From Prochilodus magdalenae (lineage: Eukaryota; Chordata; Actinopteri; Characiformes; Prochilodontidae), in assembly GCA_024036415.1 (NCBI GenBank), contig JAMWET010003602.1:645001-709000 (forward strand): a stretch of 64,000 nucleotides of DNA, in the 5' to 3' direction. A program made the position numbers and the translations under genes. The notes beneath the pieces are model-generated. The model saw nothing but the letters and a program-made list of their open reading frames with translations. It made no database searches and was not told the origin of the DNA. Shown here one piece after another: positions 10,805 to 23,745 of this stretch. How positions within the stretch are numbered: the stretch's first letter is position 1; the number at the start of each line of letters is the position of its first letter.

Positions 10805-12480
10805 ACGATTAGTTCATTTCCACTAACGTGAAATTTGTTCTGTTCCACTTTGCATACCTAATTTTGAACCCTTTGGCCCATTTCCACCAAAAATAAAAGA
10901 GTTTAAATAGATCTTCTTATCACCAGTAGTTGATCTGTGCTTGCTTTCTGGATATAAACCAACATCTAGAATAGCAGCCCAAACGCTCACAGGTAATCTA
11001 TATGCATCCTCCATCTTGTTACTACTGTTTACTACTGCTGTACAGCGCCCCCTGTTGACACTGAGGTCATATCCTTTGATGTTTCTTGGTTCCAATAAAA
11101 ACTGGTTCAAATGCACAGTGATTCCCTGAATAGCACCAACATTCTAAGAAGCTTAAACTGAACTAGTTCAAGAACCCGGGTTCTGTTGTTCGAAAAGGGC
11201 TTCATGAGAACCCATTGTTTGCTTGTTTGTTTGGGTGTATGTACCGACAACAGTTGTTTATGACCATTTTGCAATGCCCGCCACCCCCTTATCCCCTTAT
11301 CCCAAATCCATAATCATGAGAAGCTAACCATAAGGGCAGCCTTGTTTGTTTACAGCAATGTAATGAATCACTGAAGCATTCTGCTGAGATCATGTGGCGA
11401 GATGGGGGAAGTTATATCCTATGTTATTAACGCCCACAGGAGCAGCATTAACATTATACATAATAACTAGTTATTCAATACAAGCCTCTTGCTGTTAATA
11501 GCTCTTGTGGTCACAGATGTTGTGTATCTGACACGGTGCATCTGCGTATACCATAGAGCATATAACGCCAACAGCACCAATTAGCCCTAACTGTTAGAAG
11601 CGTCCAAAACAGATGATTAACTTGATGTCTCTAAAATGCATATCCTGCACACAGTTCAGGCTAGGCAGGTTTACAGAGCCCATTTTGTGGAAAACTGAAT
11701 TTCACTCACTCGTCACCCAAGTCCATACATTCCGTACATATATACTGTATGTCCATAATTTGAAAATGCCTTTTGCCCTTTATAATTACTGGTTGCATTG
11801 TCTGGTTACATTGACTTACATTCAAATTGAAAGTATATTTGATTTTGGTACAAAGATACAAAGGTTTTGTTTCGTTTAGATGAATTATTACTCTGACATC
11901 ATAACAACCAACACATTTGCATTTGGGCCATACCACAGTTTAGCCCCGCCCATTCACACAGACAGTGTAAGGAGTGTTTCAGTCTGGGCTGCTATTGGAA
12001 TGCAGCATGAAACAGTCCACTCAATCAGCACAGAGCTCATTCACATTAGGGAAATGAACCTTTGCTCGCGATGCTACTTGAGTAAGCAGGTGGTAGAGTG
12101 CTGGAGAACATACGTACTTGCAATGAGCTCATAAAGTCGCCCGCACCGTCCGCACAGCGATGTGGCAGAAATTTCTGGGTGGCTTCTTTGGAGGCCAGTC
12201 ATGTTTTTACTGCCACCTGTTTAGATCCGCTCATGCGGTAGTCTGTAGAAATGTCCTGTTTGGACCTCAGGAACAAAAATAAAATAGGATCCTTTTTAGA
12301 GGCCATTTCTTAGGAATGTGAAGAAGCTCTTGGCTTAAAAGCATTTTTCTTAATGATGAGAACAGATGCTTATTACTGAATCATTAGCAGCCTAATGGAA
12401 CAAAGAGAAATACCCATGTTAGTGCCCTCTTCAGTTGCACTGAACTTGAAGCTATCTTGTTGCTAGATGGAAAGCTTATC
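10805..12480. other. Intron 2 DNA without recognised features
   Basis: No transposon ends, tandem repeats or conserved protein seen. 11600-12130 contains several moderate open frames on both strands without recognisable similarity. Confidence 0.45.
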
Positions 12481-12536
12481 TAACTACTCCACACAGCCGA
12501 TCAAAAGTTTCAGATCACTCTCCCTGCATATATACA

Positions 12537-12637
<101 letters not shown>

Positions 12638-12639
12638 AT

Positions 12640-13215
12640 GTGAAGGGAACTTAGAGGAACTGGGACTAAACAACTGTGTACGTGAACCACTTGTCAGTAA
12701 GAAGTTTGCTATGGAGTTTGCTAGGGAGCATAAAGATTGAACTCTGAAGCAATGGAAGAAGGTCACATGGTCTGATGAGCCCAGATTTGCCCTGTTCCAG
12801 AGTGATGGGCGCATCAAAGTAACAAGAGAGGCGGTTGAAGTGATGCACCCATCATGCCTAGTGCCTACCATACAAGCCTGTGGTGGCAGTGCTAGGATCT
12901 GGGGTCACTGCAGTTGGTCAGGTCTAGGTTCAGAAGAGTTATGTGCCTAAAGTATAAGATCAGCTTAGTACCTGAAAATACTGATTTTCCACCAATGGCA
13001 TGGACATATTCCCTGATGGCATGGGCATATTCCAAGATAACAATGCCAGGATTCATTGGCTCAAATTGTGAAAGAGTGGTCCAGGAAGCATGAGACATCA
13101 TTTTCACACATGGATTGGCCACCACAGAGGGTGAAAATGAATTAACTCTGGACAGAAACAAATGTTGGGACATTGCAGAAGCTTGTGGAAACAATGCCAC
13201 AGTGAATGCATGCCG
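12640..13215 (+). pseudogene. Tc1-like transposase relic (catalytic core)
   Basis: Plus-strand conceptual translation gives WKKVTWSDEPRFALFQSDGR, then VEVMHPSCLVPTIQACGGSA and WGHCSWSGL. This is the classic fish Tc1 DDE core (WSDEPRF.LFQSDGRIRV). It is broken by stops (for example before the Leu-Lys-Gln-Trp stretch). The second half, to about 13210, is further diverged. Confidence 0.85.
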
Positions 13216-13299
13216 TGATCAAAACTAAAATTTTTAATTTATGGAATTTATTTAATTATGGAATTTATGAAATTATAAAAAGTACACTATAATCGTATA

Positions 13300-13470
13300 T
13301 CTCAGTCCAATTAGGGTCATTTACAGATCCTCTGAACTTGTGTTATCTGATTAAATATACCAAAAAATAACCAAACCACCACACCTTCACACAGGGTAAA
13401 CAGCAGCTGCTGTGTTTAAATAATGCATAAAAGTCAAAATCTACAAAAATGACATTTTTCTTTGGACAGC
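13300..13470 (-). repeat. aaacagcagctgctgt-core interspersed repeat (copy 2)
   Basis: Contains ttcacacagggtaaacagc followed by agctgctgtgtttaaataat and a tttggacagcaac end, in the same order and orientation as 520-715. Confidence 0.55.
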
Positions 13471-13474
13471 AACC

Positions 13475-14650
13475 ATATGCAGCTATTTTAGAGATGTTCT
13501 ACAAACTGTCACTCGTTGATGTAAGGCATTATTCATGCCAAATATAAATGCCTTTATACAGAACAATGTTTTAACTTATTTACAACCAGAAAATAAATAA
13601 AACATGCCATTTGTTCAGGGGTGCTTAAACTTTTGCATGCAAACTTTTGCATGACTACCAAGCCCCCAAAATAGAACCATTTCTGGTTTGGATATGAATG
13701 TCTTGCATAATACATAGTGCATAATTACACACAATGAAATAATTTTATTAAGTGCCCTCAGGGCTGCATTAATACCCAGCTAAAATTATCATCACTGTTA
13801 ATATTTGAAGATGCTATTAAATTGGATTGTGATATTTTGAGACTTGCTGTGTCACCATCTGCTTTGATGTTTTAGACCTTTCATATTGTTGGTGGGGAAT
13901 TTACAGCAGTAGACATGTGCTCTCTGAGAGATAACCTCCAGAGGAGCCGAGGAGCTGTAGTGTGTGAACGTCTCGGAGCGAATCGTATTGGCAGGAGTGT
14001 GTGAAGTGCAATGGTGTGTGAAAGTGAGACGGCTTACAGTAAGGGATCGATGCATACAAACTGCTCCGGAGTTCAGAAACTCTGCTAACCTGAGCCGACA
14101 GTGAGTCTACTGTCTCTGCACCAGCGCGGTAGTTCATCCAAACACTGCGGGAGCTGGAGCCAGATGAGTCCGAAATGTTATTATCCTGCTCCAATGAACC
14201 AGCCTAACGAACCCAGATCATCTACAGCTCTGTATCATCTACATCCACATCCCTGTATCTGTTTGAATAGATTTAACACACTGTGCATCCAATGTTCTAA
14301 GACTTTTGCTGTTTGTTTCATGAAAAACAGACAATTTATACACCATGTATGCCAAAAAGCACACACTAAAGTCATTTCCAGTCAAAACTACTATAGAAGA
14401 CATTCATTTTAATGAAATGATTTTACTGAGATGATTAGATACAAGATAACGACTTGCAAAATGAATGGCAGTCCATGGGAGGAACTAAGGATGAATAAAC
14501 AACACATAGAGGATGGCATTTCAGTATGTTTGAGCATTAGAGTTTGTGGATCTTTCCTGTGTACATGCAGTTTGGTGGCTAGAGGTCCCTGCAGTTTGGT
14601 GGCTAAGGGTTAAAGGACGCAATCAGTCGAATGCAGACAAATGCAGGTCC
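13475..14650. other. Intron 2 DNA without recognised features
   Basis: No transposon ends recognised. 13860-14220 is moderately GC-rich with open frames on both strands but no similarity that I know. Confidence 0.4.
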
Positions 14651-14654
14651 GACA

Positions 14655-15191
14655 TACAGGGGTTGGACAATGAAACTGAAACACCTGTCATTTTAGTGTG
14701 GGAGGTTTCATGGCTAAATTGGACCAGCCTGGTGGCCAATCTTCATTAATTGCACATTGCACCAGTAAGAGCAGAGTGTGAAGGTTCAGTTAGCAGGTAA
14801 GAGCACAGTTCTGCTCAAAATACTGCAATGCACACAACATTATGGGTGACATACCAGAGTTCAAAAGAGGACAAATTGTTGGTGCACGTCTTGCTGGCGC
14901 ATCTGTGACCAAGACAGCAAGTCTTTGTGATGTATCAAGAGCCACGGTATCCAGGGTAATGTCAGCATACCACCAAGAAGGACAAACCACATCCAACAGG
15001 ATTAACTGTGGACGCAAGAGGAAGCTGTCTGAAAGGGATGTTCGGGTGCTAACCCGGATTGTATCCAAAAAACATAAAACCACGGCTGCACAAATGACGC
15101 TGTATTGGCCGCAAAAGGAGGCCCTACACCATACTAATAAATGATTGTGGTCTAAAACCAGGTGTTTCAGTTTCATTGTCCAACCCCTGTA
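14655..15191 (+). mobile_element. Internally deleted Tc1-like element with perfect 33-bp ends (537 bp)
   Basis: Starts tacaggggttggacaatgaa and ends with its exact inverse ...cattgtccaacccctgta. TA at each end is the target duplication. It still encodes the N-terminal helix-turn-helix region: MGDIPEFKRGQIVGARLAG, then ASVTKTASLCDVSRATVSRV, then the GRKRKLSERDVRVLTRIV second helix domain. The DDE catalytic core is deleted, and it joins directly to the 3' segment tggccgcaaaaggaggccct. Non-autonomous. A sister copy with a different internal deletion is at 29271-29807. Confidence 0.95.
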
Positions 15192-15654
15192 CATTGATTT
15201 CATACTTGGGGTCTGCGCTGAGGTGGTACATGCGTCCTCCTAAATAGTAGTTTCAGAAAGGAGAAGCCACTTACTGCATCATTTAGGTCTAAAAGAATTC
15301 TTATCAGTTGAAGCTTTATAAACCCCTGTAGTAAATTATCTTTACATAGGCAATGTATGACAAGCCATTAAATGTGACATGGCCTTAGGAACCCTGTCCT
15401 AATTAGGTTTAGCCTACAGTATACATGAAAAAATGCAAAATGTCTTTATCTTCCTCATGCATATGCATTTAAGGGATTGATTTTGCAAATAATGTGGGGG
15501 GGGACAGTGAAAATGATTTCATATTCACATCGGTCAAGTTACTAAAGCTTGGGCTGCTAGAGGTGACCAGTTATGAAATTGTGCACTCACTGACAAAAAC
15601 GCTCCCAGATCCAAAACTCATGCAGTTGTGTTTCAGGCACATATGTAAATGAAC

Positions 15655-16080
15655 ACAGGTGTGGTCCGGTTACATGAGGGCACACACACAGCAAACAGGC
15701 TCCGGATGGCCCAGATGGACCATCAGCAGAGAGGACTGTTTGATCCGCCGACAAGCACGAGCAACTCCCAGAGTTTCCTTGTCCACCATCCAGACACAGG
15801 CAGGTGGCTTCTTCATTACACCCCCCTGTCTCTGCCTGGACTATTTCCAGACACTTAGCAGAAGGAAATTTGGTGTCCCAGAGCTCATTACATGTTCTGC
15901 CACTGACAACCAGCCACCACCACCTTCATTTGCAGTGGTGTTGTGAACGAAAAACCTGGACTGCTGGTGACTGGAACCGCATTGTCTTTAGCGACAAATC
16001 CAGGTTCTGTTTGTGTTCCGACAGCAGTCAGGTTTGAGTATGGAGGCCTCGTGGTGAGCACTTCAATCCTGTCTTTGCTG
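15655..16080 (+). pseudogene. Tc1-like transposase relic
   Basis: Conceptual plus-strand peptides RKTWTAGDWNRIVFSDKSRF and CLCSDSSQV match the Tc1 DDE segment (W..VLFSDESRF.L..SDGR.RV). Upstream text (cagcagagaggactgtttga) encodes the spacer before it. The frame is shifted near 15945. A different family from the 12640 relic. Confidence 0.75.
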
Positions 16081-16191
16081 TGGAGTGACTCCTTGGTGCG
16101 GATGATACTGAAGACATGGCAGCTAAAAGAAATTTCACCACCAGGAAAACACTATTTCACCTGTCTCTAGTGGAGCCCATGCTTTACTCTC

Positions 16192-16410
16192 GGTGGTTGG
16201 TGTAGCTCAGTGGGTAACACCACTACCCAGAATGCCATCTCTACACATGGGAGACTGGGGTTAAAATCCCGGTCTAGGTGACTATGCTGTGCTACACTAA
16301 TAAGAGTCCTTGGGCAAGACTCCTAACACTACATTGGCCTACCTGTAATATGATTAACCTTGTAAGTCGCTCTGGATAAGAACATCAGCTAAATGCCGTA
16401 AATGTAAATG
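16192..16410 (+). mobile_element. tRNA-derived SINE with 7-bp target duplication
   Basis: The head shows RNA polymerase III promoter boxes: box A region tggtgtagctcagtgggtaa and box B ggggttaaaatccc (degenerate GGTTCGAATCC). The tail has ttgtaagtcgctctggataa followed by gctaaatgccgtaaatgtaa, the conserved tail of many fish SINEs. It is flanked by TACTCTC (16185-16191 and 16411-16417). Not a functional tRNA gene: the cloverleaf cannot be completed. It is inserted in an older repeat whose ggagcccatgct/cttagtagca words recur near 17220-17260. Confidence 0.85.
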
Positions 16411-16446
16411 TACTCTCCCAGCTTGGTAGCACCATGTGCTCTCATC

Positions 16447-17145
16447 TTCAAAAAGAATAGTTGCACCCAGGAGGAATGAAACTTGGTGGGTATGCTGACA
16501 TTATGAGACATCCGAATGAGTCAAATTTCAGCTGCACATGTGGCGTAAGCAAGGACAGGCCTCGTCGTTGTTCCTGACTGACTACTGAGGTCGCCCTGTC
16601 GCACATGCTTTACATTCTGATTCGTGTTGGTAGCATCCTTTGCCAGTGAAGTATGTCTCTAAGAGTTCAAGAGCAATTCAAGCAGTTGGAAGAGTTGGAG
16701 CAGGGTCACATCATAGGGCTCCAGGAACACAACATGCCGGCCATGCGGATAGTTCCATAGCACGCTGTTGGCAGCGGTGTAAGAAGAAGATACACACCAA
16801 CCACATGAAAGATCTGGCAGACCTACACAAACCACAGATAGAGAAAACTGACAGACTGTCTGTCATCCGCTAAGTGACCCAACAGCCACAATTGCGAACG
16901 TTCAGTGAGCAGCAGCGAGTCATCTTCAGCGACTGGTCCCACTTTTGTCCTGGTGGAGAATCCTTGTGTGGAGGCACCATTGTCAACACCAAGATGAACA
17001 GGTTGTTGTCACACGTCCAGAATGTCTGGTGTGATCAACACCCCACCTCCACCCCTACCGCAACATCATCATCTCATCATGTATCTTCCTTCCGAATAGC
17101 CTTGCAATCCCACACTTCCTTCTGGGTGTGGCTATCCTTTTGAAG
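16447..17145 (+). mobile_element. Degenerate Tc1-like element of the 'GCACCCAG' family, both ends present
   Basis: Left end aaaagaatagttgcacccag; right end cttctgggtgtggctatccttttgaag, which is its inverted counterpart. Peptide remnants include FSEQQRVIFSDWSHFCPGGE, related to the Tc1 FSDES.F catalytic segment. Stops interrupt the frame. The family recurs at 7800, 18290, 22995, 23330, 25800 and 32235. Confidence 0.75.
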
Positions 17146-17149
17146 ATGA

Positions 17150-17905
17150 GTTTAAATCCTCATTACCTTCACGAATATAAAGATCCATTCAATCCCAGCA
17201 ATGTCTTTGTTTCTGATGGAGCCCATGCTAGCCTCACTCTCCACGCTTAGTAGCATCATGTGACTGGTGGAGATCTGAGTGGATGATGGAAACAGCACTA
17301 AAGTCAGTGTGCACAGTAAATACAGACAATTAAATGTTCAGTTCATCATTCAATAAGTACAATAGACATTAAAGTACAGCCTTAGCAGGATGAACTACTT
17401 CGTAGGTGTATTGTTCAGCTGATAAAGTGAGTAAACTGCGTCTTCAGCAGCGCATTAAACTGTCAAGAGCTTTGACAACGTTAACAATAGAAAGTGTCTT
17501 CCTCTGAAGTGAAATGTAATGTCTTTTGTGTACAGCGAATAGGTGCAGTAGGTGGAGGGCAGCACATGCCCAGCCCCAACTTCCCAGCCTGGGTTTGTTG
17601 TTTGGACCAGTAGCTGAAAGGCAGGCCTGGTTAAAATGCACAGTGGAGGCCAGACGTCCACTAACAGAGCCGACAGGGGGAGAGGCAGCTGAATTGGTCT
17701 GTCAGTCTCAATCCTGCTCCACCAACCAGACAGGCCACTGCTATACATTTCCACAGGCCAAAATTGGCTTTGCAATTCAAAGGAGATTATGCATTTAGCC
17801 CAGGGAACCTTGAGACAATGACCTGATCTCAGGGCCTCCAAACATCAACAAAGCTGCAGCAGCAATTCAGATTCTGCTACGATTACGTTACGATTTTGCT
17901 ACGTT
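17150..17905. other. Intron 2 DNA; short repeat words only
   Basis: 17215-17285 resembles the text that flanks the SINE at 16192. 17290-17900 has no recognised feature. Confidence 0.4.
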
Positions 17906-17907
17906 AT

Positions 17908-17921
17908 ACGTTATATATACA

Positions 17922-17964
<43 letters not shown>

Positions 17965-17976
17965 TATATACACACA
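17908..17976. repeat. (TA)n microsatellite followed by CA and ATC units
   Basis: tatata dinucleotides with one tac interruption, then cacacacatcatcatcatcaa. Confidence 0.97.
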
Positions 17977-17989
17977 CATCATCATCATC

Positions 17990-18245
17990 AACTAAATAGT
18001 TGCATCCAGAAGGAAGTTTGGGACTGCACCTATTGGGAAGGAAGATGAAGGTTACCATGTGGTGAACTGTACTAGGTTGTAGCCTGGGTTCTCCAACTGG
18101 CGTTATCTGGGAACTTGTGACGAGCGAAGTCTCAGTGCTTTCATTGTTCATTAAACTGACTCTGAAACCCCTTCACGACGTGTTCCCTGCGTGTCTCTTC
18201 ATGGAAGCTAGTATCCACCTCTCCACGAGAGCACCGACCTAACAC
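17990..18245 (+). mobile_element. Tc1 end joined to a partial LTR-like element
   Basis: 17995-18060 carries the 'GCACCCAG' family end (gttgcatccagaaggaagtt...ggaagatgaagg). 18056-18245 is nearly identical to 57895-58089 (gtggtgaactgtactaggtt ... gcaccgacctaaca), an LTR-like sequence containing attaaa. The 5' part of the LTR is missing here. Confidence 0.55.
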
Positions 18246-18284
18246 CCTACTTCCATTCATTACACACTGACCACGGTGCCTCTA

Positions 18285-18640
18285 CACGCAGATTCGTTGG
18301 TCATCTCCACCAAAACAAAAGCGGGACTCATTACTGGAGGTGATCACCATGGCATCCTTTGGTGACGTTGACGTGGTGTTGAGGGCAGTCGTTGTTGGCG
18401 GTCTGCCTGGCTCTAACAGGATGCCTCGTGGAGGCATCAGTGCTCGCTGAATGTCCGCAATTATGGCTGTTGGGTCAGTCAGGTAAAGCAATAAGGTCCA
18501 TCCTTGCTTATGTCACATGCACAGCCGGGACAAGTGATAAATCAAAGTGATAAATCTCCCCACCAAGTTTCATTCCTGTCCGTTGATTGCTTCTGGGTGC
18601 AACTGTTTGTGCAGCCATTCTTATGAGGATGATGGTAGAT
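18285..18640 (-). pseudogene. Tc1-like relic of the 'GCACCCAG' family
   Basis: Minus-strand peptide MVITSSNESRFCFGGDDQRI CV is a decayed Tc1 catalytic strand (FSDESRF). Upstream in that strand ALNTTSTSPKDA precedes it. It shares gttgggtcagtcaggta with 8030 and 23315. Confidence 0.7.
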
Positions 18641-18959
18641 TGTATGAGTATCGTCACGGCGTTATCATCATGTTCTGGAAAGCACAAATCCAGCTAGAGT
18701 TACTACTCGCCTCTTATGAAGAGGACGGGTAGAGCAGAATGAATCTACTTTTAAAATCATCTTTTCTCACAGTGACTCTTATACAGAGATCATTTCAGGA
18801 GGAGGGTTAGGCTTTATCCAGTCCGCCGCTCAGGTCTGGTTTCCTGTACTGTATTGATGATGACATTATTTTAGATTACTCCTGTTTGATCTTGTCTGTA
18901 TCTCCTTCCACCTGATTCATTTCTTTATCTGACTCCTAATAAATATCCACGCAGGAAAC

Positions 18960-19447
18960 ATTTCATCACTCTCTCTCTCTATTGCTTATTCACTCTCTCT
19001 TATTCTCTTTCTCACTCACTCAGGCCCCCCCTCTCTTTCTCTATCTCTCTCTCTTATTCACTCTCAATCTGTCTCTTATTCGCTCTTTTGTCTTCCTTTT
19101 ATCCTCTCTTTATCTTTTTTCTCTCTCATATTCTCTTTTATTTTCTCTCTCTTATCTCTCTATTTCTCTGTCTCAGTCTGTCTCCTATTCTGTCCCTATT
19201 ATCTCTCTTCCAGTCTCTCTTATTCTCTCTGCCTATATCTTATTCTCTCCGTTATCCCTCTCTCCCAGTCTCTTATTCTCTCTCTCTCTTATTCTCCCTC
19301 TCTATTCTCTCTCTCCTTACCTCTCCTTATATATATATATATATATAGTCTTCCGGCCTCTCTTATTATTACTTTCTATTATTCTCTATCTGTTTCCTTT
19401 CTGTTTCCTCATCCACTCTCTATCTCTCTATTTCTTATCCTCTCTTC

Positions 19448-19507
<60 letters not shown>

Positions 19508-19515
19508 ATACTGTT
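18960..19515 (+). repeat. CT-rich microsatellite region with (TA)n island
   Basis: About 550 nt of ctctct/tattct-type pyrimidine repeats, (TA)9 at 19331-19347, and a pure CT run at about 19449-19507. It lies just upstream of the longer CT tract before exon 3. Confidence 0.95.
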
Positions 19516-19603
19516 GGTTCAATATGTTGCGAAAGCTGTAGAAATTCACAGAAAATACATAATACATAATAAAAAAGCAAGATTGTAGTATAAGTCTCTC
19601 TTA

Positions 19604-19752
<149 letters not shown>

Positions 19753-19761
19753 CCACTGCAG

Positions 19762-19923
19762 GTCTCCTTCTTTCTCTTTATAGTTTTTGTGGTTTACACC
19801 ATGCTGCCGTTCTCCATGCGGGACGCCGTCATCGCCAGTATCCTCACCTCCTCCTCCCACACCCTGGTGCTCAGCATCTGCCTCTCCCACACCACAGAGC
19901 ACTCAGAGCCGCTCGTCTGGCAG
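19762..19923 (+). CDS. adcy2: adcy2 coding exon 3: TM4 and TM5
   Basis: 54 codons from [17 protein letters not shown] to EPLVWQ, phase 0 at both ends, acceptor ccccactgcag, donor gtaaac. It matches vertebrate ADCY2 at most positions ([20 protein letters not shown]), with a variable stretch HTTEHSEP in the extracellular loop before TM6. It encodes TM4 ([14 protein letters not shown]) and TM5 ([19 protein letters not shown]). The upstream polypyrimidine tract is a very long CT microsatellite that touches the acceptor (see the repeat at 19604-19749), so splicing of this exon may depend on an unusually distant branch point. Exon identity is secure. Confidence 0.97.
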
Positions 19924-21824
19924 GTAAACATGCATCATATGATGCGCTTTCCATCGAACGTCTGGGAACATCTAACTTGTTAAAGAAATGTTGAAGCTGA
20001 AAAGTAGCTGGTCATGACAGATTTCATTCAGTAACTCAACAGCGTCACCGACATTCCTTAAATGACATCAGTAATGATGTATGATTTCAGCTTAGATCAC
20101 TTTCTGAGCTTTGCCGAGTGGACTTTAGCCAGACGTCCTGACATCAAACAATGTGACATCCATCGTTACCGCTAATGGTCACATGATGGTATTAATTACT
20201 TTAAAATCTGCCATGACATGTGTATAACGTGGTTATATCATGGTTGTCTTTGTTTGTTAGTTTGTTGGTTGGTTGTTAACATGCACTCACTTGAAATGTG
20301 ATGCCTGTAACACATTCCAGAAAACAACAATCTTTTATGGACTGAGGACCAAACTGCTCCAGTCAGCTTCAGTTGGGCAAACCATGCTGGGCTTTCATTG
20401 TCCACAGGCTCTATTCACATTACCAGGCTGAAGTGACTCAGATCAGATTTTTTGTGCCCTAATGTGACACAGATCTGATTATTTTTTCAGGGTTGTCTGG
20501 ACACACACCAAATCCAATCTACTTCAGATCAGATTTGAGTCACTGTCATATGTGTCCTTTGGTGGGCATGCGACAGAAATGTCAGCCCCCAGATCAGATT
20601 TCATGTGGGTTTTCCCTCACTGTGAATGCACCATCATTCAGCGTTAAGGTGGCAGCTGAGCCGAATGTGGAGTTATAGCCTGTAAACAATGGAAATGCAA
20701 CACAACTGATCCTTTTTCTTCTCCATCCCACTGAAACAGCTGAGAGCTGATCAGAGTTGATTGTCTCATCAGAAAAGGCTCGTTCTGCTGGTTAGTTAGT
20801 TGTTCATGATGCACATGCTTCGCTCACGTGATGCTACTAATTTGCATGGGTGCATGTAGGTTGTTTAAGGACGTCTGTCCATTCAAATTAAAGACAGAAC
20901 TGAGTCACTTACCTTTGCAAAAGTGAGTCATCAGGCTAGTTAGATTGGATCTGAGCAAAACATTGGATTTGAGCAATGAGGCTTGCAAAGCGCCCTCCAA
21001 AACAGGGTTGTTTAGTGTTGTTTAAGTTATGTGTTCATGTTTCATGTGTCGTTTGGGTGTGGGTTATTGTGAGGGTATTTGTATTGAGGTGTTGGAGTGA
21101 AGCCAGTGCCTGGCATGCCCTGGTAGTTCAGTGCACGGTATGTGCCTATACCACTGCAACATCTGCGCTTTATTATACACTGTGGCTGTGGAGACTACTG
21201 CCCAGAGTTCCTTAACAATCAAAATAGCAGGCAGGTCATCAACAACCACACATTCCACAGTAACGGAACAGTGGGCACTAACATTGCCCACACTAACTTC
21301 CCAAAAGCCCACTACAACACTGGCTCACAAGCACATACATATATATATTTCTATCTGTGTGTCTGGCTTTATGGATGGTGATTTATGCTAACCGCTCTAC
21401 AAGGTCGTGCCTCACATGCATCCACAGCTGGATAAGCTGGTAGCAGGATGCTAGAATATGATTGCATTGGTTGCTTAGAATGTTTTTGAACACTTGACAG
21501 CATTCCAAGTCTTAAACAAGGCACGTACCATCTTTGGAGTTATGATCACAAATATTTACATGTTATGTATATTATTTCAAACATTAAATTATTGCCATTA
21601 TACTTATTTGTAGAGGTCAAGGTGTTCACTACCTTTTAATGGGAACAGTATATGTCTGAGAGTAGGTGTTGTGAATACAGGTGTCCCTTTGCTGCTATTT
21701 TAATTGCTAGCACAACAAAATGGGCAGCTGGTACAAACGGGTGCACTAGGAGGTTGTAAATAGGACAGTTTGTCCTGTAAAACTTCATCAGAGCTATGGA
21801 GACCTAGTTTGAGTTGGGTCTGCT

Positions 21825-21859
<35 letters not shown>

Positions 21860-23745
21860 GCAATGCCATTTCGGTGGCCTAGCTGTTGTGGTCTTGAGCG
21901 GTGGGTGTGTTTAGCAGACTGCTGTGGTCTGCCAGAGGGACCTGCTGGCCCGACGGTTTCCCCTGTTTAATGACACACTTCATCCTGGCCAGAGCTAAGC
22001 GTCTGGCAGAGCTAAACCTGGAAGGATCTCACACTCAAGCCATGTCACCGGTCTGTGCCAGGCTAATCTCTATAGACAGGCTGCACTGTTCTTCTGCAGA
22101 GTGACCCAATAAACCAGCTTTCATCAGTAGGTTTGAGAGATACTGATGCTTCCTGTAACCTTTAAATGCATGGGTGTTTCTCCAGCTGTTCCTGCACATA
22201 TCAGGTCAATAGAAAACTGGCATGCATCACAGCTTATAAATCAACACAATTGAACTAACAAACTACCTAATGGCATAAAACTATGAAGGCATTTTATTGA
22301 CCGTAACAAACTAATATATATCAGCCTTGGCTAATGCAGCTGAGCAGCAGGCAGGTCACAAACTCCAACCCAGGGTAGCCACACAACCAACCAACCCCAT
22401 AGCCTAGTACAAAATTGTGCGTGCAGGCACGTAGAATGACCATATCTGACCAGTGATAACTAGTAATAGTGAAAACTGTCCAGCGGGAGTCACATGAACA
22501 CCCTTCTCCCCATACATGGCATAACTTCTTGTGGCTTGTGGTGTCACTCCTCTTACTACTGAGAGGCTCTCTTGGCTGCTCTTTGCTTCCTCCTCCACTC
22601 ACTGCACCAATAGATGCAAGAGAGAGCGTTGCATGCATCCATTGTAGCCACTTGCTTGCAACTTTGCTAGAAGGAAGCAGTCAAAGCTGCCTGGCTACCG
22701 TGTTGCTCCGCTGGCTCTTTCTACATCCTCCAGCCGAGCTCCACTGAGCCTCACTGTGACACTTCTCACACTGAGTCACTTGTCGTCGCCATGTGGTCTT
22801 TGCTTGGAGTAATAGGCCAGGCTCAGTATTCCTCACCAAAGTCACCTTTGAGTTTGAGTAGCACTGTTCTCTTTTAGGACTGTTGAGGGCAGTGGCGTGA
22901 TCCCACTTCTGATACCAGTGTGGCGTAATCATGGAGTAAGATGAGCGCATTAAGCTCTTTTGTTGAGTATGCAGTATAGATTAATGTGCTTACTGTATGT
23001 GTAGTACATTAATCGTTGGAAGAATAGCTGCACCCAGAAGTAAGTGTGGGATTGCAGTGCTATTGGGAAAGAAGATAAAGGAACAATAAATGATGATAAA
23101 TTCAGACTTGTATGGGCAATATTTACTGAGCTAAACATTCAGAAACAGTGTCTCCTAGTCTAGCGTCCTGCCACCATGTTTGCTAGCCCAACTTACCAGA
23201 TGTTTCGGTATGGAGTTTTAGAGGTTCCTGATGGTGTCCTGTGCAAATTTATCCCAGCCCACAACAGCATAAGTCAGAATGGAAAGCATGCACAACAGGA
23301 CAACCTTATATAGTCAGTCAGGTACAGCAATCATTTGCATGTCTCATGATGTCAAACCTACCTACCAAGTTCCTTTCCTTCATTCCTTTTGGTTGATTCC
23401 TTCTTGGTGCCATAATTGTTTTGATGATGAGTGTGTATATCAGTCCAAAACACACAGTCTGTTCAAGTTTAATTAAGAATAAAGAATAAAGAGTGGTGAT
23501 GTTCATTGCCATATGCGTTTTGTTACATCAGCTCACAAAAATGTCATATGTCACCCTTGGAGGAAACAATAAAATGAAATACAGTGTAAAAGGAACATTC
23601 CCTTTTTTTAGGAAGAGTTCCAGTGCATATGTGCGGTGGGTGTAGAAACTTCCCTCCAGAACTCCATGTACCGGGCCATTTAGTGAGGACATCTGAGCTT
23701 TTTCTAGAAATTTAATGTTTTAACCAGAGGTTAATAGTGGCAGTG
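19924..23745. other. Intron 3, first part: mostly unassigned DNA with repeat fragments
   Basis: 20400-20650 has several cagatcagatt words suggesting a decayed inverted-repeat element. (CT)13 lies at 21830-21857. 22995-23095 (ggaagaatagctgcacccag ... gggattgcagtgctattggg) and 23330-23445 are 'GCACCCAG' family ends. No host gene seen. Confidence 0.5.

Noticed and set aside
14842..15144. A 100-codon helix-turn-helix gene
   Set aside because: It lies inside perfect Tc1 terminal repeats and is an internally deleted transposase.
16197..16280. Functional tRNA gene
   Set aside because: A/B boxes are present, but the tRNA fold is degenerate. A SINE tail and a target duplication follow.
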